From the NCBI GenBank assembly GCA_051867655.1, contig JBJDYV010000104.1, positions 62,001 to 126,000 of the forward strand: a stretch of DNA of 64,000 bases, given 5' to 3'. Origin of the DNA: JAJPXI01 sp051867655. Its GTDB lineage: Bacteria > Bacillota > Clostridia > Oscillospirales > Oscillospiraceae. Positions 18,092 through 26,486 of the stretch are shown piece by piece. A model generated the notes under the pieces. The model did not search any database, was not told the origin of the DNA, and saw nothing but the letters and a program-made list of their open reading frames with translations. Each line of letters opens with the position of its first letter. Positions within the stretch are counted from its first letter, which is position 1. The translations under genes and the position numbers were made by a program.

Positions 18092-18143
18092 ACAGCCTCA
18101 AACCAGACCCCGCCTGCACCGTGTCAGGGGGTCTTCCTTTGTG

Positions 18144-18953
18144 TCAGCGGGCTCTGTCCGCCGTGTAGTGAAGGGACGTGCCGTCCACGGTCATGCCCAG
18201 GCACTCGCCCCCCCGGGAGCGCACGGTCTCAGGCTGCTCCCCCGCCAGGACGCGCCGGGCGCACCGGATCTTTTTGTCAATGTAGTCCGGCGGAAGGACC
18301 GCGGGCATATGGCCCGTACAGATGGCCTTCACGGGCAGGGCGGCCAGCTTTTCCATGGACGCGAGATAGACCGACACGTCGGCGGCGCAGTCCTCCGTCA
18401 GCGCGGTGGCCATGCCCTGGATATTGTCCCCGGCAAACAGGGTGCCGGTGCGTTCATCAAAGATGCAGACGCTGCCGCGGCTGTGGCCGGGGGTGTGGAT
18501 GACCCGCAGCGTCCGGCCGCCCAGGTCGAACACATGGCCGTCCTCCAGGGGAAGGGGCGCGGGGGGCGTGGGCTGCAGCTTTTCCGCCGCATCCTCCAGC
18601 CCCCAGTGGCCGGCCTCCTCCAGGCGGCTCTCAAAGGAGCACTTGCGCTCGTACAGTTCGAAATCGTCCGGGTGCAGCAGGGGCGGGCCGAACTCCGCGT
18701 TCCCGCCGCCGTGGTCGGGGTGGCCGTGGGTATTCACCAGAATGATGGGAAGATCCGTCAGTCCATCCACAACTTTTTTTAGTGAGCCCAGGCCGAACCC
18801 GCTGTCGATCAGCAGGGCTTTCTCCTCCCCCAGCACCAGATACTGCTGGAAGCGCATGGGGGGCGCGGTAATATTGATGATCCCCTCGCCCAGATCGCTG
18901 ACAAGGTACTCTTTCAGCGGCTCGGGCCGTTTTCTCGGTTCCATGGCGTTCAC
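18144..18953 (-). CDS. MBL-fold metallo-hydrolase (copy 1)
   Basis: The 269-residue protein has the metallo-beta-lactamase-fold metal motif THGHPDHGGG near residue 77. Later ligands are in VIHTPGHSRGSVCIFDE and ICTGHMPAVLP. The fold binds two Zn or Fe ions and hydrolyses esters, thioesters, lactones or similar bonds; the substrate cannot be told. The sequence begins with a conserved INITAPPMRFQQYLVLGEEKALLIDSG (in part: YLVLGEEKALLIDSGFG) as in GloB-like members. It starts 1 base after the end of the ceramidase-like gene. A second MBL-fold gene at 33429 has a similar neighbourhood. Confidence 0.88.
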   Translation of the reverse strand: MNAMEPRKRPEPLKEYLVSDLGEGIINITAPPMRFQQYLVLGEEKALLIDSGFGLGSLKKVVDGLTDLPIILVNTHGHPDHGGGNAEFGPPLLHPDDFELYERKCSFESRLEEAGHWGLEDAAEKLQPTPPAPLPLEDGHVFDLGGRTLRVIHTPGHSRGSVCIFDERTGTLFAGDNIQGMATALTEDCAADVSVYLASMEKLAALPVKAICTGHMPAVLPPDYIDKKIRCARRVLAGEQPETVRSRGGECLGMTVDGTSLHYTADRAR

Positions 18954-18954
18954 C

Positions 18955-20247
18955 TCAACTTTTTTGATGCATGCGCTGCAGCACGCGCACCGCCTCGTCT
19001 ACCCATGCTTCGGCGGCGCCGGGCATCAGCGCGGAGCTCTGGGCCTCCCAGGTCCCGTTTTCGTAGGAGGCCCGGTCGGGCATATACTTCATCCCGCCGT
19101 TGACCATGGACAGGACCAGCGTATGGGCATAGGGCGACGCGGCCTGGAGCTGCGCCTCGGTGAGGGTGTTGAGCTCCGGCTTCACGGCCACCAGGGCGAC
19201 ATCGCCCAGGGTCATGGCCTCCACGTCCACCCGCTGGGTGCCCCGCGGGGTGTATTCCACATGGAGCGACGGGGCCATCCGGTTGCGGGCCTTGTCCTCC
19301 CAGTCGATGGCGCCCCGGTCCAGCCGGATCGAGGGGGCCTCCCGGCCGCACGCCGTCTTCTCCAGCACGTCCCCCAGCTCCCGGGCCATCTGGCGGCCCA
19401 GACGGTCCACGATCTCCAGACCGGCCTGCACGCCGATGTCCACCTTGCCGACGGTGCCGTCGTCCTGTACCACGTCGTACCAGGCCTGCTCCACCGGCAC
19501 CTGATCGCCCGCCGCGCTCATGGCAAACAGGCAGGGCGCGCCCAGCCGCTCCTCCAGCAGCCGGCAGGCCAGGCCGGGCACGTCCGAGGAGACCAGGCGG
19601 CTGCCCGCGTCCATCTCGGAGTTGTCGATGGCGCAGGGCTTCAGCCCATAGCTGATCAGGGCGCCGATCGGGCCGCCCTTCTCGTCCTCAAACCGGAGGA
19701 TGCTGGCCGTGTGGTTGGACGGCCCTTCGGGCGCGAAGTTGATCCACCAGCCGTGGGGGGTGGAGACGTCCCGGTTGACGTTCACACGGCACTCCCCCGT
19801 GCCCAGGCCCATCCGGGCCGGGCGGAGGGTGTCCGCCGCCCCCCGGGCGGCTTCGGTCACGGCGTCCATCACGGCTCCGTTGAAAAGCGCCAGCTTGCGC
19901 TCCAGGGTCTTCTTCTCCTCCTCCCCGATCTCCAGGGGGACGCCGCCCATGCCCATGGGCGCGTGGGGGGCGTGGGGGGTGGTGATCGCGTGGGTGACGT
20001 GCACCCAGATGTTTTCTTCGCCGGTGTGGGTAATCGCGCCGATGATCTTCTTCACGGCGTCGATCCCGTCCTGGGGCAGCATGACCAGCTCCAGGCAGGC
20101 AATGGCCACCTGCTCCCCGCAGTTCAGCAGCAGCACCCGGGCGGCCGGGTCGTCATGGACGCCGCAGAACCCCTCGATGGGGAACAGCTCCCGGGGGAAG
20201 CGGATGTCCGCCCTCCCCGCCCCGGCAAACAGTTGATTGGTATTCAT
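18955..20247 (-). CDS. Neutral ceramidase-like hydrolase (copy 1)
   Basis: The 430-residue protein begins NQLFAGAGRADIRFPRELFP and continues with a pattern typical of the neutral/alkaline ceramidase N-terminal domain: an early AGxGRADI strand, VTHAITTPHAPHAPMG as the THTHxxP-like metal site, and YGLKPCAID...SRLVSSDVPG further on. There is no signal peptide, so it acts in the cytoplasm, unlike secreted ceramidases, and its substrate may not be ceramide. A paralogue lies at 31305-32603. Family assignment is from motif pattern only, and function is inferred. Confidence 0.6.
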   Translation of the reverse strand: MNTNQLFAGAGRADIRFPRELFPIEGFCGVHDDPAARVLLLNCGEQVAIACLELVMLPQDGIDAVKKIIGAITHTGEENIWVHVTHAITTPHAPHAPMGMGGVPLEIGEEEKKTLERKLALFNGAVMDAVTEAARGAADTLRPARMGLGTGECRVNVNRDVSTPHGWWINFAPEGPSNHTASILRFEDEKGGPIGALISYGLKPCAIDNSEMDAGSRLVSSDVPGLACRLLEERLGAPCLFAMSAAGDQVPVEQAWYDVVQDDGTVGKVDIGVQAGLEIVDRLGRQMARELGDVLEKTACGREAPSIRLDRGAIDWEDKARNRMAPSLHVEYTPRGTQRVDVEAMTLGDVALVAVKPELNTLTEAQLQAASPYAHTLVLSMVNGGMKYMPDRASYENGTWEAQSSALMPGAAEAWVDEAVRVLQRMHQKS

Positions 20248-20266
20248 GATAACATCCTCTCCATTC

Positions 20267-20282
20267 CGATCCGTACGGATCG
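20267..20282. promoter_or_regulatory. 16-bp perfect palindrome (possible operator)
   Basis: CGATCCGTACGGATCG is a perfect inverted repeat in the 139-bp divergent region, about 20 bases before the ceramidase-like start codon. The position fits a repressor site for the minus-strand operon. The binding protein is unknown. Confidence 0.4.
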
Positions 20283-20326
20283 AATTGATCTTGTGGCAAA
20301 GCCGCGGTCCTGTATGAAAATTCGCA

Positions 20327-20356
20327 TTGGAAAACGGGGGAGTGATTTGCTATAAT
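20327..20356 (+). promoter_or_regulatory. Promoter of the small membrane-protein gene
   Basis: TTGGAA (20327-20332), 18 bases, then perfect TATAAT (20351-20356). The start codon follows about 30 bases later. Confidence 0.7.
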
Positions 20357-20386
20357 CAAAGCAAATCAACACCGGGGATGATGGGT

Positions 20387-21121
20387 ATGAGCCAACTCGA
20401 TTTTTTGCAGAAGAAGAGAAGGAAAAAGCGCTGGGACCGCGGCAACGATATCTACGGCGTGCGGGACAAGGAGGGCATCTCCTCCGACGACGCGGAGGGA
20501 AAGCTGGACCATCTGGACAAGAACAAGGGCTTCACCCGGAGCGGCTTTTACCACTCCTACTGGCGGGGCTGGACGGAGGTCCGGGTGGACCTGCCCGGCA
20601 GGCCGTACAGGGTGGAGCGCGTGTACACCGCCCCGTGGATCCGTCAGGCCCTCTCTGCCCGTGATTATGTCCTTGTGCGCGTCCTCTACGGACTGCTCCT
20701 TGCGCTGTCCGCCGTTCTGTTCTCCTTCGCCATGACCCGAAGGGTGGGCAGCAACTCCTGCTGGTACGTGGCGCTGTTCGGCATGCCCGCCACCATCCTC
20801 ATTATTATAACAATTTGGATTTTCGTTGTCTACGCCAAAGCGCCGCGAAAAATGACCCTGTGGGAGCACCGCTCCAGCTCGGTCTACCTGCGGCGCGCGG
20901 CGCTGGTCTTTTCCATCCTGCTGGCCGCCACCGCGCTGGCCACCGTGCTCTATGCCGTTTTGAATCCGGCCGATCAGCCCGCTCTCCAGCTTTTGAACGC
21001 GCTGCTGGATCTTCTGGCCGCCGCGGGCGCTTTTGCCGTGTTCCGGATCGAAAAGAAGATGAAGTACGAGGACCTCCCCAACACCAACAAGGCGCCCAAG
21101 GGCGGATATGAGATCCGCTGA
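20387..21121 (+). CDS. Unknown four-helix membrane protein
   Basis: The start chosen is ATG 20387, with CGGGGAT upstream; ATGs at 20378 and 20381 are in frame but too close to that site. The 244-residue product has a basic, charged N-terminal 100 residues (QKKRRKKRWDRGNDIYG). Four membrane helices follow in two pairs at about 105-125, 135-155, 175-195 and 205-220, and the C-terminal tail is hydrophilic. I do not recognise the family. It stands alone between a promoter and a terminator, divergent from the ceramidase-like operon. Confidence 0.6.
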   Translation: MSQLDFLQKKRRKKRWDRGNDIYGVRDKEGISSDDAEGKLDHLDKNKGFTRSGFYHSYWRGWTEVRVDLPGRPYRVERVYTAPWIRQALSARDYVLVRVLYGLLLALSAVLFSFAMTRRVGSNSCWYVALFGMPATILIIITIWIFVVYAKAPRKMTLWEHRSSSVYLRRAALVFSILLAATALATVLYAVLNPADQPALQLLNALLDLLAAAGAFAVFRIEKKMKYEDLPNTNKAPKGGYEIR

Positions 21122-21150
21122 AGCCGGACGGAGTTCCCCGAAATACACAG

Positions 21151-21192
21151 ACCGCTGCGGTCTCTGCAAAGGAGGCCGCAGCGGTTTTTTTG
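21151..21192. terminator. Bidirectional terminator between convergent genes
   Basis: CCGCTGCGG / CCGCAGCGG stem followed by TTTTTTT on the plus strand, placed between the ends of the membrane-protein gene and the esterase gene. Confidence 0.85.
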
Positions 21193-21197
21193 CCGGT

Positions 21198-22445
21198 TCA
21201 ATCCCGCGCGCAGGAGAAGAGCCACTCGCGCAGCCCCTTGATCGGGTAGACCACGTTCCAGGTCGAGGTATGGTTGTTGCCGGGGTCGTCCCTTCTGCCG
21301 GCCGGGACCACGCTGCTGCCGCAGAACACCGTGTAGCGCATGGGGACGTCGTCCTTCATGGCCTCGTAGGCGCAGGCGGTCAGCGCTTCAGCGCTGTCCT
21401 TGCCGTCCCACCAGTAGCGGCCGATCTGCGCGCCCGCCTCCTCCAGCTTTTCCGTCACCGCGTTCATGCCGGGGAAGGCCTTGGCGTCGTGCTCGGACAC
21501 CAGGATCCAGAACCGGCAGCCCGTGCACGCCTGGGCCATGCGCTCCGGCGACCACTGGCCGGCCACCAGAAGGGAGGCCGCGAAATAGTCCGGGTAGCGG
21601 ATGTTCAGCTCGCAGGAGGCCATGCAGCCCATGGACTGCCCCGTGGTGTAGATGCGCTTTTTGTCCACATGGTACCGCTCCACCACATCGTCCAGCATCC
21701 GCTTGATGGTAAACAGCTCCTCCGAGGCCTGGAACCCGTCGGTCGTCAAATGGACCTTGCGGTCGATCTGGGGCGCCAGGACGAAGCAGGGGTGCTCCGC
21801 CTGCCATTCGGGCGCGGCGAAGGAGATCGCGCCGCTGCCCTGGGACAGGGTCAGCAGCGGGTCGGGGCCGCAGGGCCCGGCGTCGTGGATGAACAGGACC
21901 AGCGGCAGCTCTTTGCCCTGCGCATACTCCTTGGGAATATACAGGTTGTAGGCGATCCCCTCAAATTCCCCTTGGATAAAATCCCGGATGACCGGCTCCT
22001 CCGCCTCGGCCGACGTGATGGATTCTTCCCCGGGCGGGAAGATGGTCCCGTCCTCCGCCCTGACCGCGGAGACCTGGGTCACAGTCACCTCGCGGGGCAT
22101 CCGCACCGCCACGGGCAGGCCGCCGGGGCCGCCCGGACCGCCGGGCTTTCCAGGCTTTCCGGGTCCGCCGGGGCCGCCGGGGCCGCCGGGGCCACCCGGA
22201 CCGCCGGGGCGGGGCCCCGGCGGCGGAACAATATATGCTTTGGCTTCCCTCTCATCCAGGCGCAGCGTCACGGTGTCCCCCTCCACCGCGATCCCGGTGA
22301 TGGTGCGGTCCTTCACCTGAAAGGCGGCCGGGGTGATCCAGCGGCCGTCGATGGGGCGGTCATACCGCAGGCGGGCGCCCGTGATCTTCTGCCCGTCGGG
22401 AAAGTTGTCCGTCAAACAGGTCACACACAAAATAGGACTCTTCAT
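21198..22445 (-). CDS. Alpha/beta-hydrolase (PHB-depolymerase/prolyl-oligopeptidase-like) with collagen-like insert
   Basis: The 415-residue protein has an N-terminal beta domain (1-75). A run of about ten Gly-X-Y triplets (GGP/GKP) follows at about 80-112. The catalytic alpha/beta-hydrolase domain has the nucleophile elbow TTGQSMGCMAS, an acid candidate in LVSEHDAKAFPG, and a His in NNHTSTWNV. No signal peptide is visible. It is the last gene behind a dipeptide/oligopeptide ABC importer, 86 bases away, so it may hydrolyse an imported ester or peptide. The collagen-like run inside an intracellular-looking esterase is unusual. Confidence 0.75.
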   Translation of the reverse strand: MKSPILCVTCLTDNFPDGQKITGARLRYDRPIDGRWITPAAFQVKDRTITGIAVEGDTVTLRLDEREAKAYIVPPPGPRPGGPGGPGGPGGPGGPGKPGKPGGPGGPGGLPVAVRMPREVTVTQVSAVRAEDGTIFPPGEESITSAEAEEPVIRDFIQGEFEGIAYNLYIPKEYAQGKELPLVLFIHDAGPCGPDPLLTLSQGSGAISFAAPEWQAEHPCFVLAPQIDRKVHLTTDGFQASEELFTIKRMLDDVVERYHVDKKRIYTTGQSMGCMASCELNIRYPDYFAASLLVAGQWSPERMAQACTGCRFWILVSEHDAKAFPGMNAVTEKLEEAGAQIGRYWWDGKDSAEALTACAYEAMKDDVPMRYTVFCGSSVVPAGRRDDPGNNHTSTWNVVYPIKGLREWLFSCARD

Positions 22446-22531
22446 TGCTTCACTCCCTTGGTTTTATCTGATCCGCGCCGCAGGCGGCCGGGCTCCGGCG
22501 CCCACGGCGCGGAGGAGAAGACACCGCAGCC

Positions 22532-23488
22532 TTACGGCAGCTCATTGATCTCCTTCACACGGCAGCAGGAGACAAAGTGGTCCGGCTCGATCTCCTCCAG
22601 CTGCTGCGGCTCGTGGCAGCGATCGCAGGCATACGGACAGCGCGGGGCAAACCGGCAGCCCGGCTTGGGGTTGATGGCCGAGGTGATCTCGCCCTTCAGC
22701 CTGACGCGCTGCATCGGCTTGTCAATGTCCGTGCTGGGAATGGCGCTCAGCAGAGCCTTGGTGTAGGGGTGATAGGGCTTTTCAAACAGCTCCTGGCTCT
22801 TGCAGGTCTCCACCAGCTGGCCCAGATACATGACGCTGATATCGTCCGAGATGTGCCGCACGACGGACAGGTCGTGGGTGACGAACATGTAGGTCAGGCC
22901 GATCTTCTCCTGCAGGTCCATCAGCAGGTTCAGCACCTGGGCCTGGATGGACACGTCCAGGGCGGAGACCGGCTCGTCGCAGACGATGAACTCCGGCATC
23001 AGGGCAATGGCGCGGGCGATGCCCACGCGCTGGCGGCGGCCGCCGTCCATCTCATGGGGATAGGCGGTGCGCAGGCGCTCCTCGATGCCCACCAGGTCCA
23101 TCAGCTCCTCCGTGCGCTCGTTGATCTCCTTCCTGCTGTAGCGGTGGGACTCCACCAGCGGCTCGCGGATGGTGTCCTCCACCGTCATGCGGGGATTCAG
23201 GCTGCTGTAGGGGTCCTGGAAGATGATGGACATTTTCTCCCGCAGGCGGCGCAGCTCTTTGCCCCGGGCGTAGGTGATGTCCTCGCCGTTCAGCAGGACC
23301 TGGCCGTCCGTGGCATCCTGCAGGCGGATGACGGTGCGGCCCAGGGTGGATTTGCCGCAGCCGGACTCGCCCACCACGCCCATGGTGCGGCCCTTTTCGA
23401 TCTTCATGGTGATGTCGTCCACCGCGTGGTTGGAGCCCGCGGCCACGTCAAAATACTTTTTTAAATGGTTGATCTCAAGAAGAGCCAT
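22532..23488 (-). CDS. Oligopeptide/dipeptide ABC transporter ATPase, DppF/OppF-like
   Basis: The 318-residue ATPase has Walker A GESGCGKST near residue 37 and Walker B EFIVCDEPVSALDVSIQAQ. The expected signature loop reads MDGGRRQRVGIARAI, so the usual SGGQ is DGGR. It has the C-terminal OppD/F extension with Cys residues (CRFAPRCPYACDRCHEP) that is typical of peptide importers. It energises uptake together with the DppD-like subunit. The ATG directly abuts the TAA of the upstream gene. Confidence 0.92.
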   Translation of the reverse strand: MALLEINHLKKYFDVAAGSNHAVDDITMKIEKGRTMGVVGESGCGKSTLGRTVIRLQDATDGQVLLNGEDITYARGKELRRLREKMSIIFQDPYSSLNPRMTVEDTIREPLVESHRYSRKEINERTEELMDLVGIEERLRTAYPHEMDGGRRQRVGIARAIALMPEFIVCDEPVSALDVSIQAQVLNLLMDLQEKIGLTYMFVTHDLSVVRHISDDISVMYLGQLVETCKSQELFEKPYHPYTKALLSAIPSTDIDKPMQRVRLKGEITSAINPKPGCRFAPRCPYACDRCHEPQQLEEIEPDHFVSCCRVKEINELP

Positions 23489-24535
23489 TTACTCGCCCCC
23501 CTTTGCAAATTTCAGGCAGCGCACGCTGTGTCCCGGCTCGACCTCCGCCGTGGGGATCTCCCCGGCGCGGCAGGCGTCGCAGACGTGGGGACAGCGCGGA
23601 GCGAACGGGCACCCCTCCGGGAGATTCGTCGGGTCGGGCGGCAGGCCGGGGATGGGGGAAAGGCGCTTGTGGGTGCCGTCCGTGGGCAGTTTGTCGTGCA
23701 GGCTGGGCAGGGAGCCGAACAGTCCGTTGGTGTACGGATGGCAGGGGTTCTTGAAGATGTGGCGCTTGGTGCCGCTCTCCACCACCTGTCCGGCGTACAG
23801 GATGGCCACCCGGTCGCAGGTCTCGGCCACCACGCCCAGGTCGTGGGTGATCAGGATCATGCTGGTGTTCAGCTTTTCCTTCAGGTCCCGCATCATGTCC
23901 AGCACCTGCGCCTGAATGGTCACGTCCAGGGCGGTGGTGGGCTCGTCGGCCAGCAGCAGGACGGGGTCGCAGGCCAGGGCCATGGCGATGACCACCCGCT
24001 GCTTCATGCCGCCGGAAAACTGGTGGGGGTACTCCACATACCGCTGGCGGGGGATGCCCACCAGCTCCAGCATCTGGTAGGTGCGCTCCTTGACGTCGTG
24101 CTTGCTCATCTTGGGGTTGTGCAGCTGCACCACCTCGCTGATCTGGGAGCCCACGGTCATGGTGGCGTTCAGGGCGGTCATGGGGTCCTGGAAGATCATG
24201 GACACCTTGGCGCCGCGGATATCCAGCATCTCGCTTTCCGGCTTGGTCAGCAGGTTTTCGCCGTCCAGCCAGATCTCGCCGCCCTTCACCTTGGCGGGGG
24301 GGTCGGGCAGGATGCGCAGGATGGACTTGGCGATGGTGGTCTTGCCCGCGCCGGTCTCGCCCACCAGGCCCAGGGTCTCGCCCTTTTCCAGGTACAGGCT
24401 GACCCCGTTGACCGCCCGGACGATCTGGCCGCCGGAGGTGTAATGGACCACGAGATCGCGGATGTCCAGGAAGTGGTTTCCGTCATAGACCGCGGCTTTC
24501 TCCCGCGGCGTATTGGTTTCGGTGTTTTTCTTCAT
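23489..24535 (-). CDS. Oligopeptide/dipeptide ABC transporter ATPase, DppD/OppD-like
   Basis: The 348-residue ATPase has Walker A GETGAGKTT, signature HQFSGGMKQRVVIAMAL and Walker B LLLADEPTTALDVTIQAQ. The C-terminal CPFAPRCPHVCDACRAGE extension is the Cys cluster of the OppD/OppF family. A 30-residue N-terminal extension rich in charged residues precedes the ATPase fold. It is fourth in the operon after the binding protein and two permeases, with an 18-base gap to the upstream gene. Confidence 0.93.
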   Translation of the reverse strand: MKKNTETNTPREKAAVYDGNHFLDIRDLVVHYTSGGQIVRAVNGVSLYLEKGETLGLVGETGAGKTTIAKSILRILPDPPAKVKGGEIWLDGENLLTKPESEMLDIRGAKVSMIFQDPMTALNATMTVGSQISEVVQLHNPKMSKHDVKERTYQMLELVGIPRQRYVEYPHQFSGGMKQRVVIAMALACDPVLLLADEPTTALDVTIQAQVLDMMRDLKEKLNTSMILITHDLGVVAETCDRVAILYAGQVVESGTKRHIFKNPCHPYTNGLFGSLPSLHDKLPTDGTHKRLSPIPGLPPDPTNLPEGCPFAPRCPHVCDACRAGEIPTAEVEPGHSVRCLKFAKGGE

Positions 24536-24553
24536 ATCCGTTTCCTCCTGCCC

Positions 24554-25453
24554 TTAGTCCTTCAGGCGGGGGTCCATTGCGTCGCGCAGACCGTCGCCGA
24601 ACAGGTTGGTGGCGAGGACCGTCACAACGATAAACACACCGGGCCACATAATGAGATGCGGATACGTCAGGATATATTTCTTGCCGGCGGCAAGCATGGC
24701 GCCCCACTCGGGCAGGGGCGGCTGGATGCCCAGGCCGATGTAGGCCAGGGCGGCGGCGCTCTCGATGGAGCCGCCGATGCCCATGGCCGTGCCCACGATG
24801 GTGGGAGACAGGGTGTTGGGCATCATGTGCTTGTAGATGATCTTGAAGGTGGAGCAGTTCATGGCCTTGGCGGCCTCCAGATACTCCATCTCCCGCTCCT
24901 TCAGGCACATGGCGCGCGGCCCGCGCAGATGGCCGGGCAGGCCGCCAATGGTCAGCGCCAGGATGGTGTTGACATAGCCGCCGCCCAGGGAGGTGGAGAT
25001 GATGATGGCCAGCAGCATCTGGGGGATGGCGGACAGGATGTCCACGATACGCATGACGATCATGTCCGTCCGGCCGCCCAGGTAGCCCACCAGGTCGCCG
25101 AACACGACGCCGAAGATCATGCCGATGAACGAGCAGATGAAGCCCAGGGACAGGGAGTAGCGGCCGCCGTAGAGCAGGCGGCTGAACTGGTCGCGGCCGA
25201 AGGCGTCCGTGCCCATGAGGTGCTTGAGAGAGGGCCGGGCGAGCACCGCGGTGGGGTCCATATAGGACGGATCATAGGGGGCGATCAGCGGCGCGAAGAC
25301 GGAGATGAGGATCAGAAACACCAGCACGCCCAGACCGACCATGGCAAAGGGGTTCTTCGCCAGACGCTGGCAGGTGATCTTGAACATGCTCTGCTTGGCG
25401 CGCTTTTTGGGGCGGGAAGCCGCACCCGCGGTCTTGCTGTCAACCATGGTCAA
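24554..25453 (-). CDS. Oligopeptide/dipeptide ABC transporter permease, DppC/OppC-like
   Basis: The 299-residue permease has the N-terminal OppC helix (GLGVLVFLILISVFAPLIAPYDP) (in part: VLVFLILISVFAPLIAPYD) and the motif HLMGTDAFGRDQFSRLLYGGR. The binding-protein-dependent transport loop is EAAKAMNCSTFKIIYKHMMPN. Its ATG overlaps the stop of the DppB-like gene (ATGA). With DppB it forms the membrane channel. Confidence 0.93.
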   Translation of the reverse strand: MTMVDSKTAGAASRPKKRAKQSMFKITCQRLAKNPFAMVGLGVLVFLILISVFAPLIAPYDPSYMDPTAVLARPSLKHLMGTDAFGRDQFSRLLYGGRYSLSLGFICSFIGMIFGVVFGDLVGYLGGRTDMIVMRIVDILSAIPQMLLAIIISTSLGGGYVNTILALTIGGLPGHLRGPRAMCLKEREMEYLEAAKAMNCSTFKIIYKHMMPNTLSPTIVGTAMGIGGSIESAAALAYIGLGIQPPLPEWGAMLAAGKKYILTYPHLIMWPGVFIVVTVLATNLFGDGLRDAMDPRLKD

Positions 25454-26406
25454 TGGCCTCCTTTCTTCACGGAGGACTGAATGTACTGGGCCTTGATGCG
25501 CGGATCCAGGAAGGCGTAGAACAGGTCCACCAGCAGCATGACAAACGCCGAGAACAGGGCGATGATCAGAACGCAGGAGCGCACGATGGGGTAGTCCCGC
25601 ATCTGAATGCCGGTGAGCATGTAGCTGCCCACGCCCGGGAAGGCGAAGACCGATTCGATCACGATGGTGCCGCCGATGACGCGGCCGAAGGCGCCGCCCA
25701 GCTGGTTGACGACGGGGATCAGGGCATTGGGCAGCATGTGCTTATAGATGACCTTGCGCTGGGGCAGGCCCTTGGCCCGGGCAGTGGTGACGAAGTCGGC
25801 GCGGATGGTCTCCAGCACGGCGGCGCGGGTCTGGCGGGCGTTCATGGAAATGCCGGCGACGCTGCCCGCGATGATGGGCATGATCCAGCATTTCCAGCTG
25901 TCTATGCCGAAGGGCGGCAGCCACCCCAGCTTCAGGGAGAAGAGCACCACCATCATCAGCGCCAGCCAGAACTGGGGCATGGAGATGCCGATCATGGCGA
26001 TGACCATGACGCCCTGGTCGCCGAAGCTGTTGCGGTGCATGGCGGTGTAGATGCCCAGGGGGATGCCGATGCACATGTTCAGGAAGATGCTGATCCAGCC
26101 CAGCGCCAGGGTCCGGGGGATGCGCACGGCGAGCTCCTGGACGACCGGAGTCTTGTACACATAGGACGTACCGAAATCAAAGCGGATAAAGGTGTCATAC
26201 AGGTAGCGGAACATCTGCGTAAAAAACGGATCGTTCAGTCCGTGCAGTTCCCGATAGTATTGGATCTCCTCCTGTGTAGCCTCCTGGCCCAGGATCAGTT
26301 CCGCCGGATCGCCCGGGACGAACCACATGATGGTAAAAATCAGAAGGGCCACGCAAATCGCGATCAGGATGAGCCATAGAAGTCTTTTCACGACATATTT
26401 CCACAT
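25450..26406 (-). CDS. Oligopeptide/dipeptide ABC transporter permease, DppB/OppB-like
   Basis: The 318-residue permease has the OppB N-terminal pattern (FTIMWFVPGDPAELILGQEA) and six helices. The coupling loop is TTARAKGLPQRKVIYKHMLPN and the C-terminal motif VFAFPGVGSYMLTGIQMRDYP. It follows the binding-protein gene across an 80-base gap that holds a strong hairpin. Confidence 0.93.
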   Translation of the reverse strand: MWKYVVKRLLWLILIAICVALLIFTIMWFVPGDPAELILGQEATQEEIQYYRELHGLNDPFFTQMFRYLYDTFIRFDFGTSYVYKTPVVQELAVRIPRTLALGWISIFLNMCIGIPLGIYTAMHRNSFGDQGVMVIAMIGISMPQFWLALMMVVLFSLKLGWLPPFGIDSWKCWIMPIIAGSVAGISMNARQTRAAVLETIRADFVTTARAKGLPQRKVIYKHMLPNALIPVVNQLGGAFGRVIGGTIVIESVFAFPGVGSYMLTGIQMRDYPIVRSCVLIIALFSAFVMLLVDLFYAFLDPRIKAQYIQSSVKKGGH

Positions 26407-26427
26407 ATAGCTTTCTCCTTTTTAAAG

Positions 26428-26465
26428 GAACGGCGCCGTTCCGCGAAGACGGAGCGGCGCCGTTC
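26428..26465 (-). terminator. Intercistronic hairpin between binding protein and permease
   Basis: GAACGGCGCCG pairs with CGGCGCCGTTC around a short stem-loop. No long T-run follows on the minus strand, so partial termination or 3'-end protection is likelier than full stop. This would favour excess binding protein. Confidence 0.65.
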
Positions 26466-26486
26466 ATTTCAGGGATGGGAATGGAT

